DNA of 64,000 nt from Streptomyces sp. NRRL F-5126 (GTDB lineage: Bacteria > Actinomycetota > Actinomycetes > Streptomycetales > Streptomycetaceae), in NCBI RefSeq assembly GCF_000721265.1, contig NZ_JOFZ01000012.1:496001-560000 (forward strand), in the 5' to 3' direction. Within the stretch, counting starts at the first letter, position 1, and the number at the start of each line of letters is the position of its first letter. Below are positions 50,946-59,011 of this stretch, in pieces. The notes beneath the pieces are model-generated. The model did not search any database. It worked only from the letters and a program-made list of their open reading frames with translations, and was not told where the DNA came from. A program made the position numbers and the translations under genes.

Positions 50946-51743
50946 GTGCTGGAGAGTCTTGGGCCGCTGGCGAGCAGCCCGTGGATCTATGCCGTCGTGG
51001 CGCTCTCCGTACTCCTCGACGTCTTCGTGCCGGTCCTGCCGAGTGGTGTGATCGTGGTGACGGCGGCGACCGCGACCGCCGCCGGGTCCACCAGCATGGC
51101 GCAGGCCGCGGACAAGGTGTCGCACCTGACGCGCCTGGCGCACGAGCTGCCCTCCCTGCTCCTCCTCGGCCTCTGCGCCACCACCGCGTCCGTGCTCGGC
51201 GACCTCGTCGCCTTCCGCCTCGCGAGAAGCGGCAGCACGAGGCTGTCCGCCGCCCTGGGCCGCTCCAGGCGGCTGACCAGGGCGCACGAGAGTCTCGGCA
51301 GGGCACTGGCGGCGGGCGGCGGCCTCCTGGTCGTGATCGCGCGCTTCGCTCCGGCCGGGCGGTCGGTGATGTCGTTCGGCGCGGGCACCTCGCAGCGCAG
51401 GACGAAGGAGTTCCTGCCGTGGTCGGCGCTGGCCGGCGCCGCCTGGGCCGTCTACAGCGTGGGGCTCGGGTACTTCGGCGGGCAGTGGCTCGGCGCGAGC
51501 TGGTTCGGCACGTTCCTGTCAGTGCTGGCGCTGTTCGGCGCGGGCGCGGTCGCCGCGTACGTGGTCCGCCGCCGCCCGGCCGCCGCCGTCGCGGCCGCCG
51601 CCGCACCCGCCCCGCTCGCCACCGGCGTACGCGTCATCGGCTGCGACCTGCCCCCGGCCATGTCCCGGTCCGTGCACCGGGCCGGCGTCCCGGCCCAGGC
51701 CACGGCCCCCGACGAACAGCCCCGCCCGATGCGGGCCGCGTAG
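50946..51743 (+). CDS. DedA/VTT-domain membrane protein
   Basis: The 265-residue protein matches the DedA (SNARE-associated, VTT) family: IYAVVALSVLLDVFVPVLPSG, GDLVAFRLAR, GGGLLVVIARFAPAGRSVMS with the conserved FxPxxR, GTSQRRTKEFLPWSALAGA and WAVYSVGLGYFGGQWLG. Proteins of this family are lipid scramblases or flippases needed for undecaprenyl-phosphate or phosphatidylethanolamine recycling. GTG 50946 follows GGGGAAG. The Ala/Val-rich tail after about 205 is variable. The 227 bases between the DoxX terminator and this gene hold nothing I can name. Confidence 0.87.
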   Translation: MLESLGPLASSPWIYAVVALSVLLDVFVPVLPSGVIVVTAATATAAGSTSMAQAADKVSHLTRLAHELPSLLLLGLCATTASVLGDLVAFRLARSGSTRLSAALGRSRRLTRAHESLGRALAAGGGLLVVIARFAPAGRSVMSFGAGTSQRRTKEFLPWSALAGAAWAVYSVGLGYFGGQWLGASWFGTFLSVLALFGAGAVAAYVVRRRPAAAVAAAAAPAPLATGVRVIGCDLPPAMSRSVHRAGVPAQATAPDEQPRPMRAA

Positions 51744-51934
51744 GAGCGCCGGGTCCCGGGAACTGCCGCGCGCGAGCGCCCTGCCACGGCCTGCTGCCGC
51801 TCTACGCGTCCCTACGCTGTCGGCCACGACGGCGCGTGCCCGGTCCCTGGAACGCCGCCGTCCGGCCCCGGCGAACGGCCCCGGCCGGTGCGGGCCGCAC
51901 CGGCCCGGCGGCCGGACCGCACGGGGCGGCCGGG

Positions 51935-52891
51935 TCAGCCGAGCAGGGCGGGCTCGGGGTCGGTGAGCACCTGGTCGAGGAACGTCAGCCGCGCTCCGTC
52001 GGCGTCCAGCCGCGCCCTGACCCCGATGGGGTACGTCTGCATCCGCGTGTTGTGCCCGATGTTGACGCCCGCCAGCACCGGCACGCCGAGGTCGCCGAAG
52101 CGCTCCGCCAGCATCCGGTCGACGTGCGCGGGGTCGCCGCACTCGGTGAACGTGCCGAGTACGATCCCCGCGACCCCGTCGAGGTAGCTCTTGGCGCGCC
52201 TGATCTGGGTGACGATCCGGTCGATACGGAAAGGCAGTTCGTCGACGTCCTCCAGGAAGAGGATGGCGTCCTTCGCCGGGTACGACGTGTCGGTGCCGAG
52301 GCTCGCGGCTATCAGCGTCGCCGTGCCGCCCAGGGTCAGCCCCTCGGCGATGCCGGGGACCAGCGTCCGCGCGTCGGGGAAGGTCAGTTCCTTGACCTCG
52401 GACGGCGTGTACAGCAACTTCATGAGCCGCGCGAAGTCGTACTCCGACGGGCCCTCCCAGAAGCCGCCGCAGGCGACCATCGGCCCGAACAGCGAGACCC
52501 AGCCCAGCTTGGCGGCCAGCGCTTCGAGCAGCGCCGTCACGTCGGAGTAGCCGACGACGACCTTCGGGCGTGCGGGGTCGATGCGGCCGAAGTCGACCAG
52601 TTCGAGCGTGCGCTGCGCGCCGTAGCCGCCGCAGGCGAGGAACACGCCGGCGTAGGCCGGGTCGGACAGGGCGCGCGTCAGGTCCGACGCCCGCAGTTCG
52701 TCGTCGCCGGCCAGGTAGTCGTAGACGCTGCCCGCGTCGCGTGCCGACCCGAAGACCTCGGGCACGAGGCCCACAGAACGCATGGCCGCGAGGCCGGACT
52801 CCAGGTGCTCCTGGTCGTCCACGGGCGAGCTGGCGCAGATGACGGCGACGGTGTCGCCCGGGCGCAGCGCGGGCGGACGGAGCAGGGTCAT
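51935..52891 (-). CDS. S66-family LD-carboxypeptidase (LdcA/MccF-like)
   Basis: The 318-residue protein has the S66 fold: VFLACGGYGAQRTLELVDFG, the Ser nucleophile in KVVVGYSDVTALLEAL, the Glu in AILFLEDVDELPFRIDRI and the His in LAGVNIGHNTRMQTYPIG. Members remove terminal D-amino acids from murein tetrapeptides (LdcA) or cleave microcin C-like nucleotide-peptide conjugates (MccF). No signal peptide is present, so it acts in the cytoplasm on imported peptides. ATG 52891 overlaps the ATPase gene stop (ATGA); it is the last gene of the oligopeptide transporter operon, which supports peptide recycling. Confidence 0.9.
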   Translation of the reverse strand: MTLLRPPALRPGDTVAVICASSPVDDQEHLESGLAAMRSVGLVPEVFGSARDAGSVYDYLAGDDELRASDLTRALSDPAYAGVFLACGGYGAQRTLELVDFGRIDPARPKVVVGYSDVTALLEALAAKLGWVSLFGPMVACGGFWEGPSEYDFARLMKLLYTPSEVKELTFPDARTLVPGIAEGLTLGGTATLIAASLGTDTSYPAKDAILFLEDVDELPFRIDRIVTQIRRAKSYLDGVAGIVLGTFTECGDPAHVDRMLAERFGDLGVPVLAGVNIGHNTRMQTYPIGVRARLDADGARLTFLDQVLTDPEPALLG

Positions 52892-53895
52892 GCGTTCTCC
52901 AGGTGTGTCGGTGTGAGGAGGTGGCAGGCGGCGCACGAGGTGCCGGACCCCAGCACGGGCAGCTCGCGGCGGTCGCAGGCGGCGGTGGCCCGTTCCTGTG
53001 GCGTGGCGCCCGCCCAGCGGCCGCAGCGCGGGTGGAAGCGGCAGCCGGACGGGATGGCCGTGGGGTCGGGCGGCTCGCCGGTGAGGAGGGTGGGGTGCCA
53101 GTCGTCGGCGCCGGTCGGCACCACCGACAGCAGCGCCCGCGTATAGGGGTGCTGCGGGCGCAGCAGCACCTCCTCGACGGTGCCCTGCTCGACGATCCTG
53201 CCCAGGTACATCACCGCCACCCGGTCGGCGATGTTCCAGGCGAGGCCGAGGTCGTGGCTGACGACGAGGGCGGACACGCCGAGGTCGTCGCGCAGCCGCA
53301 GGATGAGCTCCAGGATCTCGCCGCGCACCGACGCGTCCAGCGACGCCACCGGCTCGTCCGCGACGATGACGGAGGGGTTGAGCGCCAGCACGCCGGCGAT
53401 GACGACGCGCTGCTGCTGCCCGCCGGACATCTCGTGCGGGTAGCGGCCGAAGTAGTCCTCGGGCGGCCGCAGTCCTGCGCGCGCCAGGGCCTGGTGCACG
53501 GTGCGCGGCAGCCCGTCGGTGAGGCCGTGCAGGCGCGGCCCCATGGCCACCGCGTCGTAGACGTTCTGCTTGGGGTTGAGGGCGCCGCCCGGGTCCTGCA
53601 GGACGAGTTGGGTGTGGCGCCGGTAGCGCTTGAGCCCCTTGGCCGTGTAGGCGAGCGGTGTGTCCTCGTAGCGCACCTCGCCGCCGGTCGGCTTGACGAG
53701 CCCGACCAGCGCGCGTGCCAGTGTGGACTTGCCGCACCCCGACTCGCCGATCAGCGCGACGATCTCGCCCTTCGCGACGCGCAGGTTGACGCCGTCGACG
53801 GCGCGGGCCGGGCCGCGCCCGCGTGACGGCGGGTAGACGACGGACAGTTCGCGGGCCTCCAACGCGGCGGGGGCCTGGCCGGGTTCGCTGGTCAC
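52888..53895 (-). CDS. dppF: Oligopeptide ABC transporter ATP-binding protein (OppF/DppF type)
   Basis: The 335-residue ATPase has Walker A ALIGESGCGKSTLARALVG, signature MSGGQQQRVVIAGVLALN, Walker B SVIVADEPVASLDASV, the switch His in ALVVSHDLGLAWNIA and the C-terminal peptide-transporter extension with Cys-rich CRFHPRCGRWAG and SGTSCAACH. The Cys cluster probably binds an iron-sulfur centre, as in other Opp/Dpp ATPases. GTG 53895 overlaps the DppD-type stop (GTGA). It energises the importer encoded upstream. Confidence 0.92.
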   Translation of the reverse strand: MTSEPGQAPAALEARELSVVYPPSRGRGPARAVDGVNLRVAKGEIVALIGESGCGKSTLARALVGLVKPTGGEVRYEDTPLAYTAKGLKRYRRHTQLVLQDPGGALNPKQNVYDAVAMGPRLHGLTDGLPRTVHQALARAGLRPPEDYFGRYPHEMSGGQQQRVVIAGVLALNPSVIVADEPVASLDASVRGEILELILRLRDDLGVSALVVSHDLGLAWNIADRVAVMYLGRIVEQGTVEEVLLRPQHPYTRALLSVVPTGADDWHPTLLTGEPPDPTAIPSGCRFHPRCGRWAGATPQERATAACDRRELPVLGSGTSCAACHLLTPTHLENA

Positions 53896-54917
53896 TGCTC
53901 TCCTCGGTGCTCGGGCAGCGCCTTGAGGCACGCGGCCGTGCGACCGGGCCCGGCGGGCCACAGCCGCATGTCCTCGGTGTGGCAGGCGGGCAGCACCTCG
54001 GGGCATCGTGCGGCGAAGTCGCAGCCCGTTCGGGTGTCCGACGGCCGAGGCGGGTCGCCCCTGAGGCCGGCGGGCGCGCGCCGCGACGCCGGGTCGCCGA
54101 TGGTGGGGAACGCCCGTGACAACGCCCTGGTGTAGGGGTGTTCCGGATTCCGCAGTACCTGCTTCGCCGGGCCGAGTTCGACGATCCGGCCGGCGTACAT
54201 GACGGCCAGCCGATCGCAGGTGTGGGCGAGCAGCGACAGGTCGTGCGTGATCATGATGACGGCGATCCGCGACTCGCGGACGAGATCGGCCAGCAGTTGC
54301 AGGATCTGGGCCTGGACCATGACGTCGAGCGCCGTGGTGGGCTCGTCGGCGATGATCAGCTCGGGGCGGCAGGCCAGGGCCATCGCGATCATCACACGCT
54401 GCCGCTGGCCGCCGGAGAACTCGTGCGGGTAGCCGCGGACCCGCCTGGCCGGGATGCCGACACTGTCGAGCAGTTCGATGGCGCGGCGTTCCGCTGCCTT
54501 CGGCCGTATCCCGTCGTGCACGACCATCGGTTCGACGACCTGGTCGAGGACGCGGCGCACCGGGTTCAGCGCGCTCATCGCGCCCTGGAACACGACGGAG
54601 GCGCCGGCCCAGCGCACCGCGCGCAGCCGCACCCATCTGGTGGTCAGCAGGTTCTCGCCGCGGAAGAGCACTTCGCCGTCGACCTTCGCGCCGCGGTCCT
54701 GCAGCCGCAACAGGCTGAGCGCCATCGTCGACTTGCCGCAGCCGGACTCCCCGGCGACGCCGAGTGTGTCCCCGGCGGCGAGGCTGAAGCCGACCCCGCG
54801 CACCGCGGGCACCTCGCGCTCGCCCAGCCGGTAGGTGACGTGGAGGTCGCGCACGTCGAGCAGCGGTGTGTCCTCGGTGGTCGTGCTGTCGGCGGCGTCC
54901 GCCGTACTGGTGGTCAA
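53892..54917 (-). CDS. dppD: Oligopeptide ABC transporter ATP-binding protein (OppD/DppD type), TTG start
   Basis: The 341-residue ATPase has Walker A GVAGESGCGKSTMALSLLR, VVFQGAMSALNPVRRV, signature FSGGQRQRVMIAMALACR, Walker B PELIIADEPTTALDVMV and VIMITHDLSLLAHTCD, plus the C-terminal motif TGCDFAARCPEVLPAC. The start is TTG 54917, which overlaps the permease stop (TTGA) and follows GGAGG with seven-base spacing; the longer frame upstream lies in the permease gene. It pairs with the DppF-type ATPase. Confidence 0.92.
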   Translation of the reverse strand: MTTSTADAADSTTTEDTPLLDVRDLHVTYRLGEREVPAVRGVGFSLAAGDTLGVAGESGCGKSTMALSLLRLQDRGAKVDGEVLFRGENLLTTRWVRLRAVRWAGASVVFQGAMSALNPVRRVLDQVVEPMVVHDGIRPKAAERRAIELLDSVGIPARRVRGYPHEFSGGQRQRVMIAMALACRPELIIADEPTTALDVMVQAQILQLLADLVRESRIAVIMITHDLSLLAHTCDRLAVMYAGRIVELGPAKQVLRNPEHPYTRALSRAFPTIGDPASRRAPAGLRGDPPRPSDTRTGCDFAARCPEVLPACHTEDMRLWPAGPGRTAACLKALPEHRGEQ

Positions 54918-55828
54918 CGCCTGTCCTCCGTCCGTGGGTCGAGCACGTGTTCCACGGCGCGTCCTGTGAGCGTGAAGCCCAGGACCACCACGAGGATCGC
55001 GAGGCCGGGTGGCAGCACGTACCACCAGGCCCCGGCGGTGAACGCGCCGTTGAAGAATGCGTTGTTGAGCATCTCGCCCCAGGTGATGGAGGCGGGGTTG
55101 CCGAGGCCGAGGAAGGTCAGGGTGGCCTCGGACAGCAGGGCCCCGGCGACCGTCAGGGTGGAGGAGACCAGGATCAGCGGGGTCACATTGGGCAGCACCT
55201 GGCGCACCATGATCTGCCAGTCCCCCGCCCCGAGCGCCCGCGCCCGTTCGACGAACGGCCGCGCCTCGACGGCCAGTGTCTGCGCGCGGATGAGGCGCGC
55301 GGTCGCGGTCCACGAGGTGACGGCGATGGCGATGGTGATCGACGTCTCGCCCTGGCCGAGCACCGCGGCGAGGGAGATCGCGAGCGGCAGGCTGGGCAGT
55401 GCGATGAACCAGTCCGTCACGTGCATCAGCGCGCGGCCGACGAAGCCGCCGTAGTGCCCGGCGACGATGCCCACGCCGGCGCCGAACACGACGGTCAGCG
55501 CGGTGGCGATGACGCCGACCCGCAGGCTCTCGCGCGAACCCCAGACCAGCAGGAGCAGCACGTTGCGTCCCGCCTGGTCGGTGCCGAGCGGGTAGTGGCC
55601 GCTCGGCGCTGCGAGCAGCGGCCCGTCCGCCTTCGTGACGTCGAGCTGGTCGAGGCCGATGAACAGCGGCGAGACCAGCGCGAGCAGGATGAACAGCACG
55701 AGCAGCACGACACCCGTGACACCGGACGGGCGGTGCGCGAAGGCCCGGACGAAGCGGCGCGCCCCGGCGAACCGTGGCGGGACCGCCACCGCCGCCTGAT
55801 CGGCACCCACGGCCTGTGCGGCGCTCAC
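54914..55828 (-). CDS. dppC: Oligopeptide ABC transporter permease (OppC/DppC type)
   Basis: The 304-residue membrane protein has an OppC N-terminal segment (VTGVVLLVLFILLALVSPLF), GHYPLGTDQAGRNVLLLLVW and the permease EAA loop ERARALGAGDWQIMVRQVLP, ending at TEDRR. About six helices are visible. GTG 55828 overlaps the DppB-type stop (GTGA). With DppB it forms the channel for imported peptides. Confidence 0.92.
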   Translation of the reverse strand: MSAAQAVGADQAAVAVPPRFAGARRFVRAFAHRPSGVTGVVLLVLFILLALVSPLFIGLDQLDVTKADGPLLAAPSGHYPLGTDQAGRNVLLLLVWGSRESLRVGVIATALTVVFGAGVGIVAGHYGGFVGRALMHVTDWFIALPSLPLAISLAAVLGQGETSITIAIAVTSWTATARLIRAQTLAVEARPFVERARALGAGDWQIMVRQVLPNVTPLILVSSTLTVAGALLSEATLTFLGLGNPASITWGEMLNNAFFNGAFTAGAWWYVLPPGLAILVVVLGFTLTGRAVEHVLDPRTEDRR

Positions 55829-56892
55829 TGGGCGCGCACCCTGGGGTCGAGGAACCGGTAGGCGAGGTCCGCCAGGAGATTCATGATGATCACACTCGCA
55901 CTGAAGACGATGAAGGTGCCCTGGAGCAGCGGCAGGTCGGGGATCTTGAGCGCCTCGTAGGTGAGGTCGCCGAGGCCGGGCCAGGAGTAGACCGCCTCGA
56001 CGGTGACCGCGCCGCTGATCAGCATCCCGAGGTGCATGAAGATCATGGTCACCGAGGGGAGCATGGCGTTGGGCAGCGCATGGCCGCGGCGCACGTGGGC
56101 GTCTCTCAGTCCCTTGGCGCGTGCGGTCAGCAGGTAGGGGCTGCCCTTCTCCTCGATGATCGAGGACCGCATGATCGTCACGTACTGGGCGTAGGTGACG
56201 AGGACCATGGTCAGCGCGGGCAGCACCAGGTGCCGCGCGACGTCCACGTAGTGCGTGAACCCGGTCTGCGGGAGCGAGGGGTCGCTCATGCCGCCGGCGG
56301 GCAGGAAGCCGTGGATCGGGCCGATGCCGACGCTGCACACCATCAGCAGGATCATGCCCAGCCAGAAGGTGGGCACGGACCAGAGTGTGAGTGACGTGGA
56401 CGAGGTGACGCGGTCGAACGCACTGCCCGCGCGCCAGCCGCTGCGCTGGCCCAGCCACAGCCCGATGACGACGGAGATGGCGAACGAGGTTCCCATCAGC
56501 AGCAGGGTGGGGCCGATGTGGCTCAGCGTCAGCGACGCCACCGAGCGCTGGTACTCCCACGAGTAGCCGAGATGGCCGTGGAGTGTGTCGTTGACGAAGT
56601 CGAGGAACCTCAGCCACAGCGGCTTGTCGAGGCCGAGCTGCACGCGCAGGTGGGCGAGTTGGGACTCGCTGACGGGCCGCCCGCGTGTCATGGTGCGCAC
56701 CGGGTCGGACGGCATCATGTTGAACAGCACGAAGCCGATGACGAGGGTGACGGCGAAGCTCACGACGGCGGCGGCGAGTTTGGAGACCAGGTAGCGCGCC
56801 CAGGGCATGCGCGGCGAGCGCTGCCGGCGCGGCGCGGGGACCGGGGCGGGCGCCCCGGCCGTCGTCCCGGTGGCGATGGCGGGATCACTCAC
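55825..56892 (-). CDS. dppB: Oligopeptide ABC transporter permease (OppB/DppB type)
   Basis: The 355-residue protein has a longer cytoplasmic N-terminus (Ala/Pro/Arg-rich), the first helix YLVSKLAAAVVSFAVTLVIG, GRPVSESQLAHLRVQLGLDK typical of OppB, LYWSVPTFWLGMI-like TLWSVPTFWLGMILLMVCSV and the EAA loop LTARAKGLRDAHVRRGHALP. GTG 56892 overlaps the binding-protein stop by eight bases. It forms half of the transmembrane channel. Confidence 0.92.
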   Translation of the reverse strand: MSDPAIATGTTAGAPAPVPAPRRQRSPRMPWARYLVSKLAAAVVSFAVTLVIGFVLFNMMPSDPVRTMTRGRPVSESQLAHLRVQLGLDKPLWLRFLDFVNDTLHGHLGYSWEYQRSVASLTLSHIGPTLLLMGTSFAISVVIGLWLGQRSGWRAGSAFDRVTSSTSLTLWSVPTFWLGMILLMVCSVGIGPIHGFLPAGGMSDPSLPQTGFTHYVDVARHLVLPALTMVLVTYAQYVTIMRSSIIEEKGSPYLLTARAKGLRDAHVRRGHALPNAMLPSVTMIFMHLGMLISGAVTVEAVYSWPGLGDLTYEALKIPDLPLLQGTFIVFSASVIIMNLLADLAYRFLDPRVRAQ

Positions 56893-58792
56893 GGTCGTCC
56901 ACCCCCGCCCGGTGCCGGACGATCGCGGCTGCCGCCCCGAGCACGATGACCGCTGCGGCTATGCCGAACCCGAGGCCGATGCCGCCGGCGGAGTAGTGGC
57001 GCTGGGCGGTGGGGGTCGCGTCGAGGTAGCTCCAGAAGGAGCCCTGCGCCGGGTAGAAGCCCTGCGCGTCAGGTGTGCCGGTGTTCATGGCGGTGACCTT
57101 GGAGGACATCGCGATCTTCTGCCTCTTGTTGTAGAACATGATGTCCACGTCGGCGTCGTAGAGGATCTTCTGCATCTTGCCGACGACCCGCGCACGCTGC
57201 CCGGGGTCGAACTCGCTCTGCTGCTGCGCGAACAGCTTCTCGTAGCGGGGGTCGCAGAAGAACGAGTCCGTGTTGCCGCCCGTGCCCTGCTCGTTGGGCA
57301 GGGTGGTGCAGCTCTGGATGCCGAGCATGTACGTCGGGTCGGGGCCGCTGGTCCATGCGTCGATCAGCATGTCCCAATCCCCCTTGCCCAGGTCGCTGTT
57401 GAGTGCGGACATGCTCATGGGGTGGATCACCACCTTTATTCCGATGTCCCTGAGCCAGCCCTGGATGTAGGGGGCGAACGCCGCGTCTTCGGACTCGTCG
57501 GAGTGGATCCCGAGCCTGAGGACGAGTGGCTTGCCGTTCTTGGGGTCGATCCGGATGCCGTCCCGGCCCCGCTTGTAGCCGGCCTTGTCGAGCATCCGGT
57601 TGGCATGCCGCGGGTCGTACCTCTGCTCCTGGCCGGGTGGCGGCTTCCACACCCACTGCGACCAGGCCGGTGGCAGGTACCCCTGGCCGACCGTGCCGTA
57701 GCCGTCGAGAACCTTGCCGACCAGCGTCTTCTTGTCGATGCTCAGCGCGATCGCGCGCCGCAGCACAGGGTCCTTCAGGGCCGGGTTGCCGGTGCCGATG
57801 GGCTTGCCGCCGCGGGTCCTCGCGCCCGGGTTGAGCTCGAGTCCGTTCCAGCCGTTGCCCGCCGCCTGCACGGTGTGCACACCGGAGGTGCGTCTCAGCG
57901 ACGTGAACTCCGTGGCGTTGACGCCGCTGATGTAGTCGAGCTGTCCCGATCGCAGCGCGGCGACGGCACTGTCACTGGTCTTGTAGAGCCGCTCGATGAG
58001 GTGGCCGAACTTGGGCGCGCCGAAGAGGAACGACTTGTTCGCGTCGAGCGTCGCGTACTGGTCCGTCTTGTACCCGGTGAGAATCCACGGGCCGTAGCCG
58101 ACCACGGGATAGGAGTCGTTCTGGTAGCTCTTGAGGTCTTTGACGTGCGACTTCCAGATGTGCTCGGGCACGATCGGGATGCCGTAGATCGGCACGCTCA
58201 CGTAGGTGAGGTCGGCCTGCGGCTCGTCCGTTGTGATGACCAGTGTGGTGGGGTTCGGTGCCGACACGGACTTGAAGTGGGACACGAGCGTGCCGTTGGC
58301 GGTCGCCGCCACCTCGTTCGTCATGATCAGGTGGAAGGTCCAGGCGGCGTCGGCGGCGGTCAGCGGCTTGCCGTCGCTCCACTTGAGGCCGGGCCGGATC
58401 TTGAACGTCCACGTGCGGTGGTCCTTCGACAGGGACCAGGACGTGGCGAGGTAGGGGCCGGGCTTGCCGTTCTTCTCGATCACAGTGAGCGTCGGGTAGA
58501 TGGCGCCGAAGATGTCGAGGGAGCCGTTGAAGTACGACACGAACGGGTTCAGCGTGTCCACGCCCGAACTGTCCATCGCCACGCGGAGCGTCTTGCCTGC
58601 GGCGGAACCCGTGGACGCGGAACTGCCGGGTGATGCCCGGCTCGGGGACGCGGCGGACGCGGAGCCCGCCAGGCCGAGCAGGCACATGGCACACGCGATG
58701 GCGAGCGCCAGGACGGCGCGCGGTCCTCGCAGTCCGCGCAGCCGGCGCGTACTCGCGGGCGCCGTGGCGGCGGTGTCCTCGACGGCGGTCAT
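56885..58792 (-). CDS. Oligopeptide ABC transporter substrate-binding protein (SBP_bac_5), membrane anchored
   Basis: The 635-residue protein has a signal sequence (AVLALAIACAMCLLGLAGSA), a Ser/Ala/Gly linker, and an SBP_bac_5 domain (about 70-600): TLNPFVSYFNGSLDIFGAIY, WTFKIRPGLKWSDGKPLTAA, DYISGVNATEFTSLRRTSGV and DAWTSGPDPTYMLGIQSC. Unusually it ends with a C-terminal membrane helix (GLGFGIAAAVIVLGAAAAIV) and a basic tail instead of depending only on a lipid anchor; a lipobox is not obvious. ATG 58792 follows GAGGAGCGCAC. It heads the transporter operon with a tandem repeat in its leader. Confidence 0.92.
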   Translation of the reverse strand: MTAVEDTAATAPASTRRLRGLRGPRAVLALAIACAMCLLGLAGSASAASPSRASPGSSASTGSAAGKTLRVAMDSSGVDTLNPFVSYFNGSLDIFGAIYPTLTVIEKNGKPGPYLATSWSLSKDHRTWTFKIRPGLKWSDGKPLTAADAAWTFHLIMTNEVAATANGTLVSHFKSVSAPNPTTLVITTDEPQADLTYVSVPIYGIPIVPEHIWKSHVKDLKSYQNDSYPVVGYGPWILTGYKTDQYATLDANKSFLFGAPKFGHLIERLYKTSDSAVAALRSGQLDYISGVNATEFTSLRRTSGVHTVQAAGNGWNGLELNPGARTRGGKPIGTGNPALKDPVLRRAIALSIDKKTLVGKVLDGYGTVGQGYLPPAWSQWVWKPPPGQEQRYDPRHANRMLDKAGYKRGRDGIRIDPKNGKPLVLRLGIHSDESEDAAFAPYIQGWLRDIGIKVVIHPMSMSALNSDLGKGDWDMLIDAWTSGPDPTYMLGIQSCTTLPNEQGTGGNTDSFFCDPRYEKLFAQQQSEFDPGQRARVVGKMQKILYDADVDIMFYNKRQKIAMSSKVTAMNTGTPDAQGFYPAQGSFWSYLDATPTAQRHYSAGGIGLGFGIAAAVIVLGAAAAIVRHRAGVDDRE

Positions 58793-58802
58793 GTGCGCTC
58801 CT

Positions 58803-58850
58803 CGTTCGACTGGCCCGGAGGGTCGACGTTCGGCTGGCCCGGTGGGTCGA
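58803..58850. repeat. 24-base tandem repeat in the leader of the transporter operon
   Basis: Two adjacent copies of a 24-base unit (58803-58826 and 58827-58850) differ at two positions; each contains CTGGCCCGG and GGGTCGA. They lie 11 bases upstream of the binding-protein ATG, between the divergent transporter and amidohydrolase genes (219-base gap), and may be operator sites or slippage products. The promoters of both units should lie in 58851-59000. Confidence 0.7.
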
Positions 58851-59011
58851 CATCGTGGCGGCTGAGGCGGGCCCTGCCGTCCGCCGTACAAGAAGTGATC
58901 GGTGAGCGGCGAGATTTTCGGTGCTCCGTGCGGCAGGCCTCCGGCGGGTTGCACGCTGACTCCGCGCGTCCAGGTGGACACCCCAGCGAGGACGCTCGAG
59001 CGAGGAGGCAC

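Noticed and set aside
56807..58633. Plus-strand frame of 608 codons opposite the peptide-binding protein
   Set aside because: It is the antisense shadow of the SBP_bac_5 gene, whose motifs and operon overlap support the minus strand.
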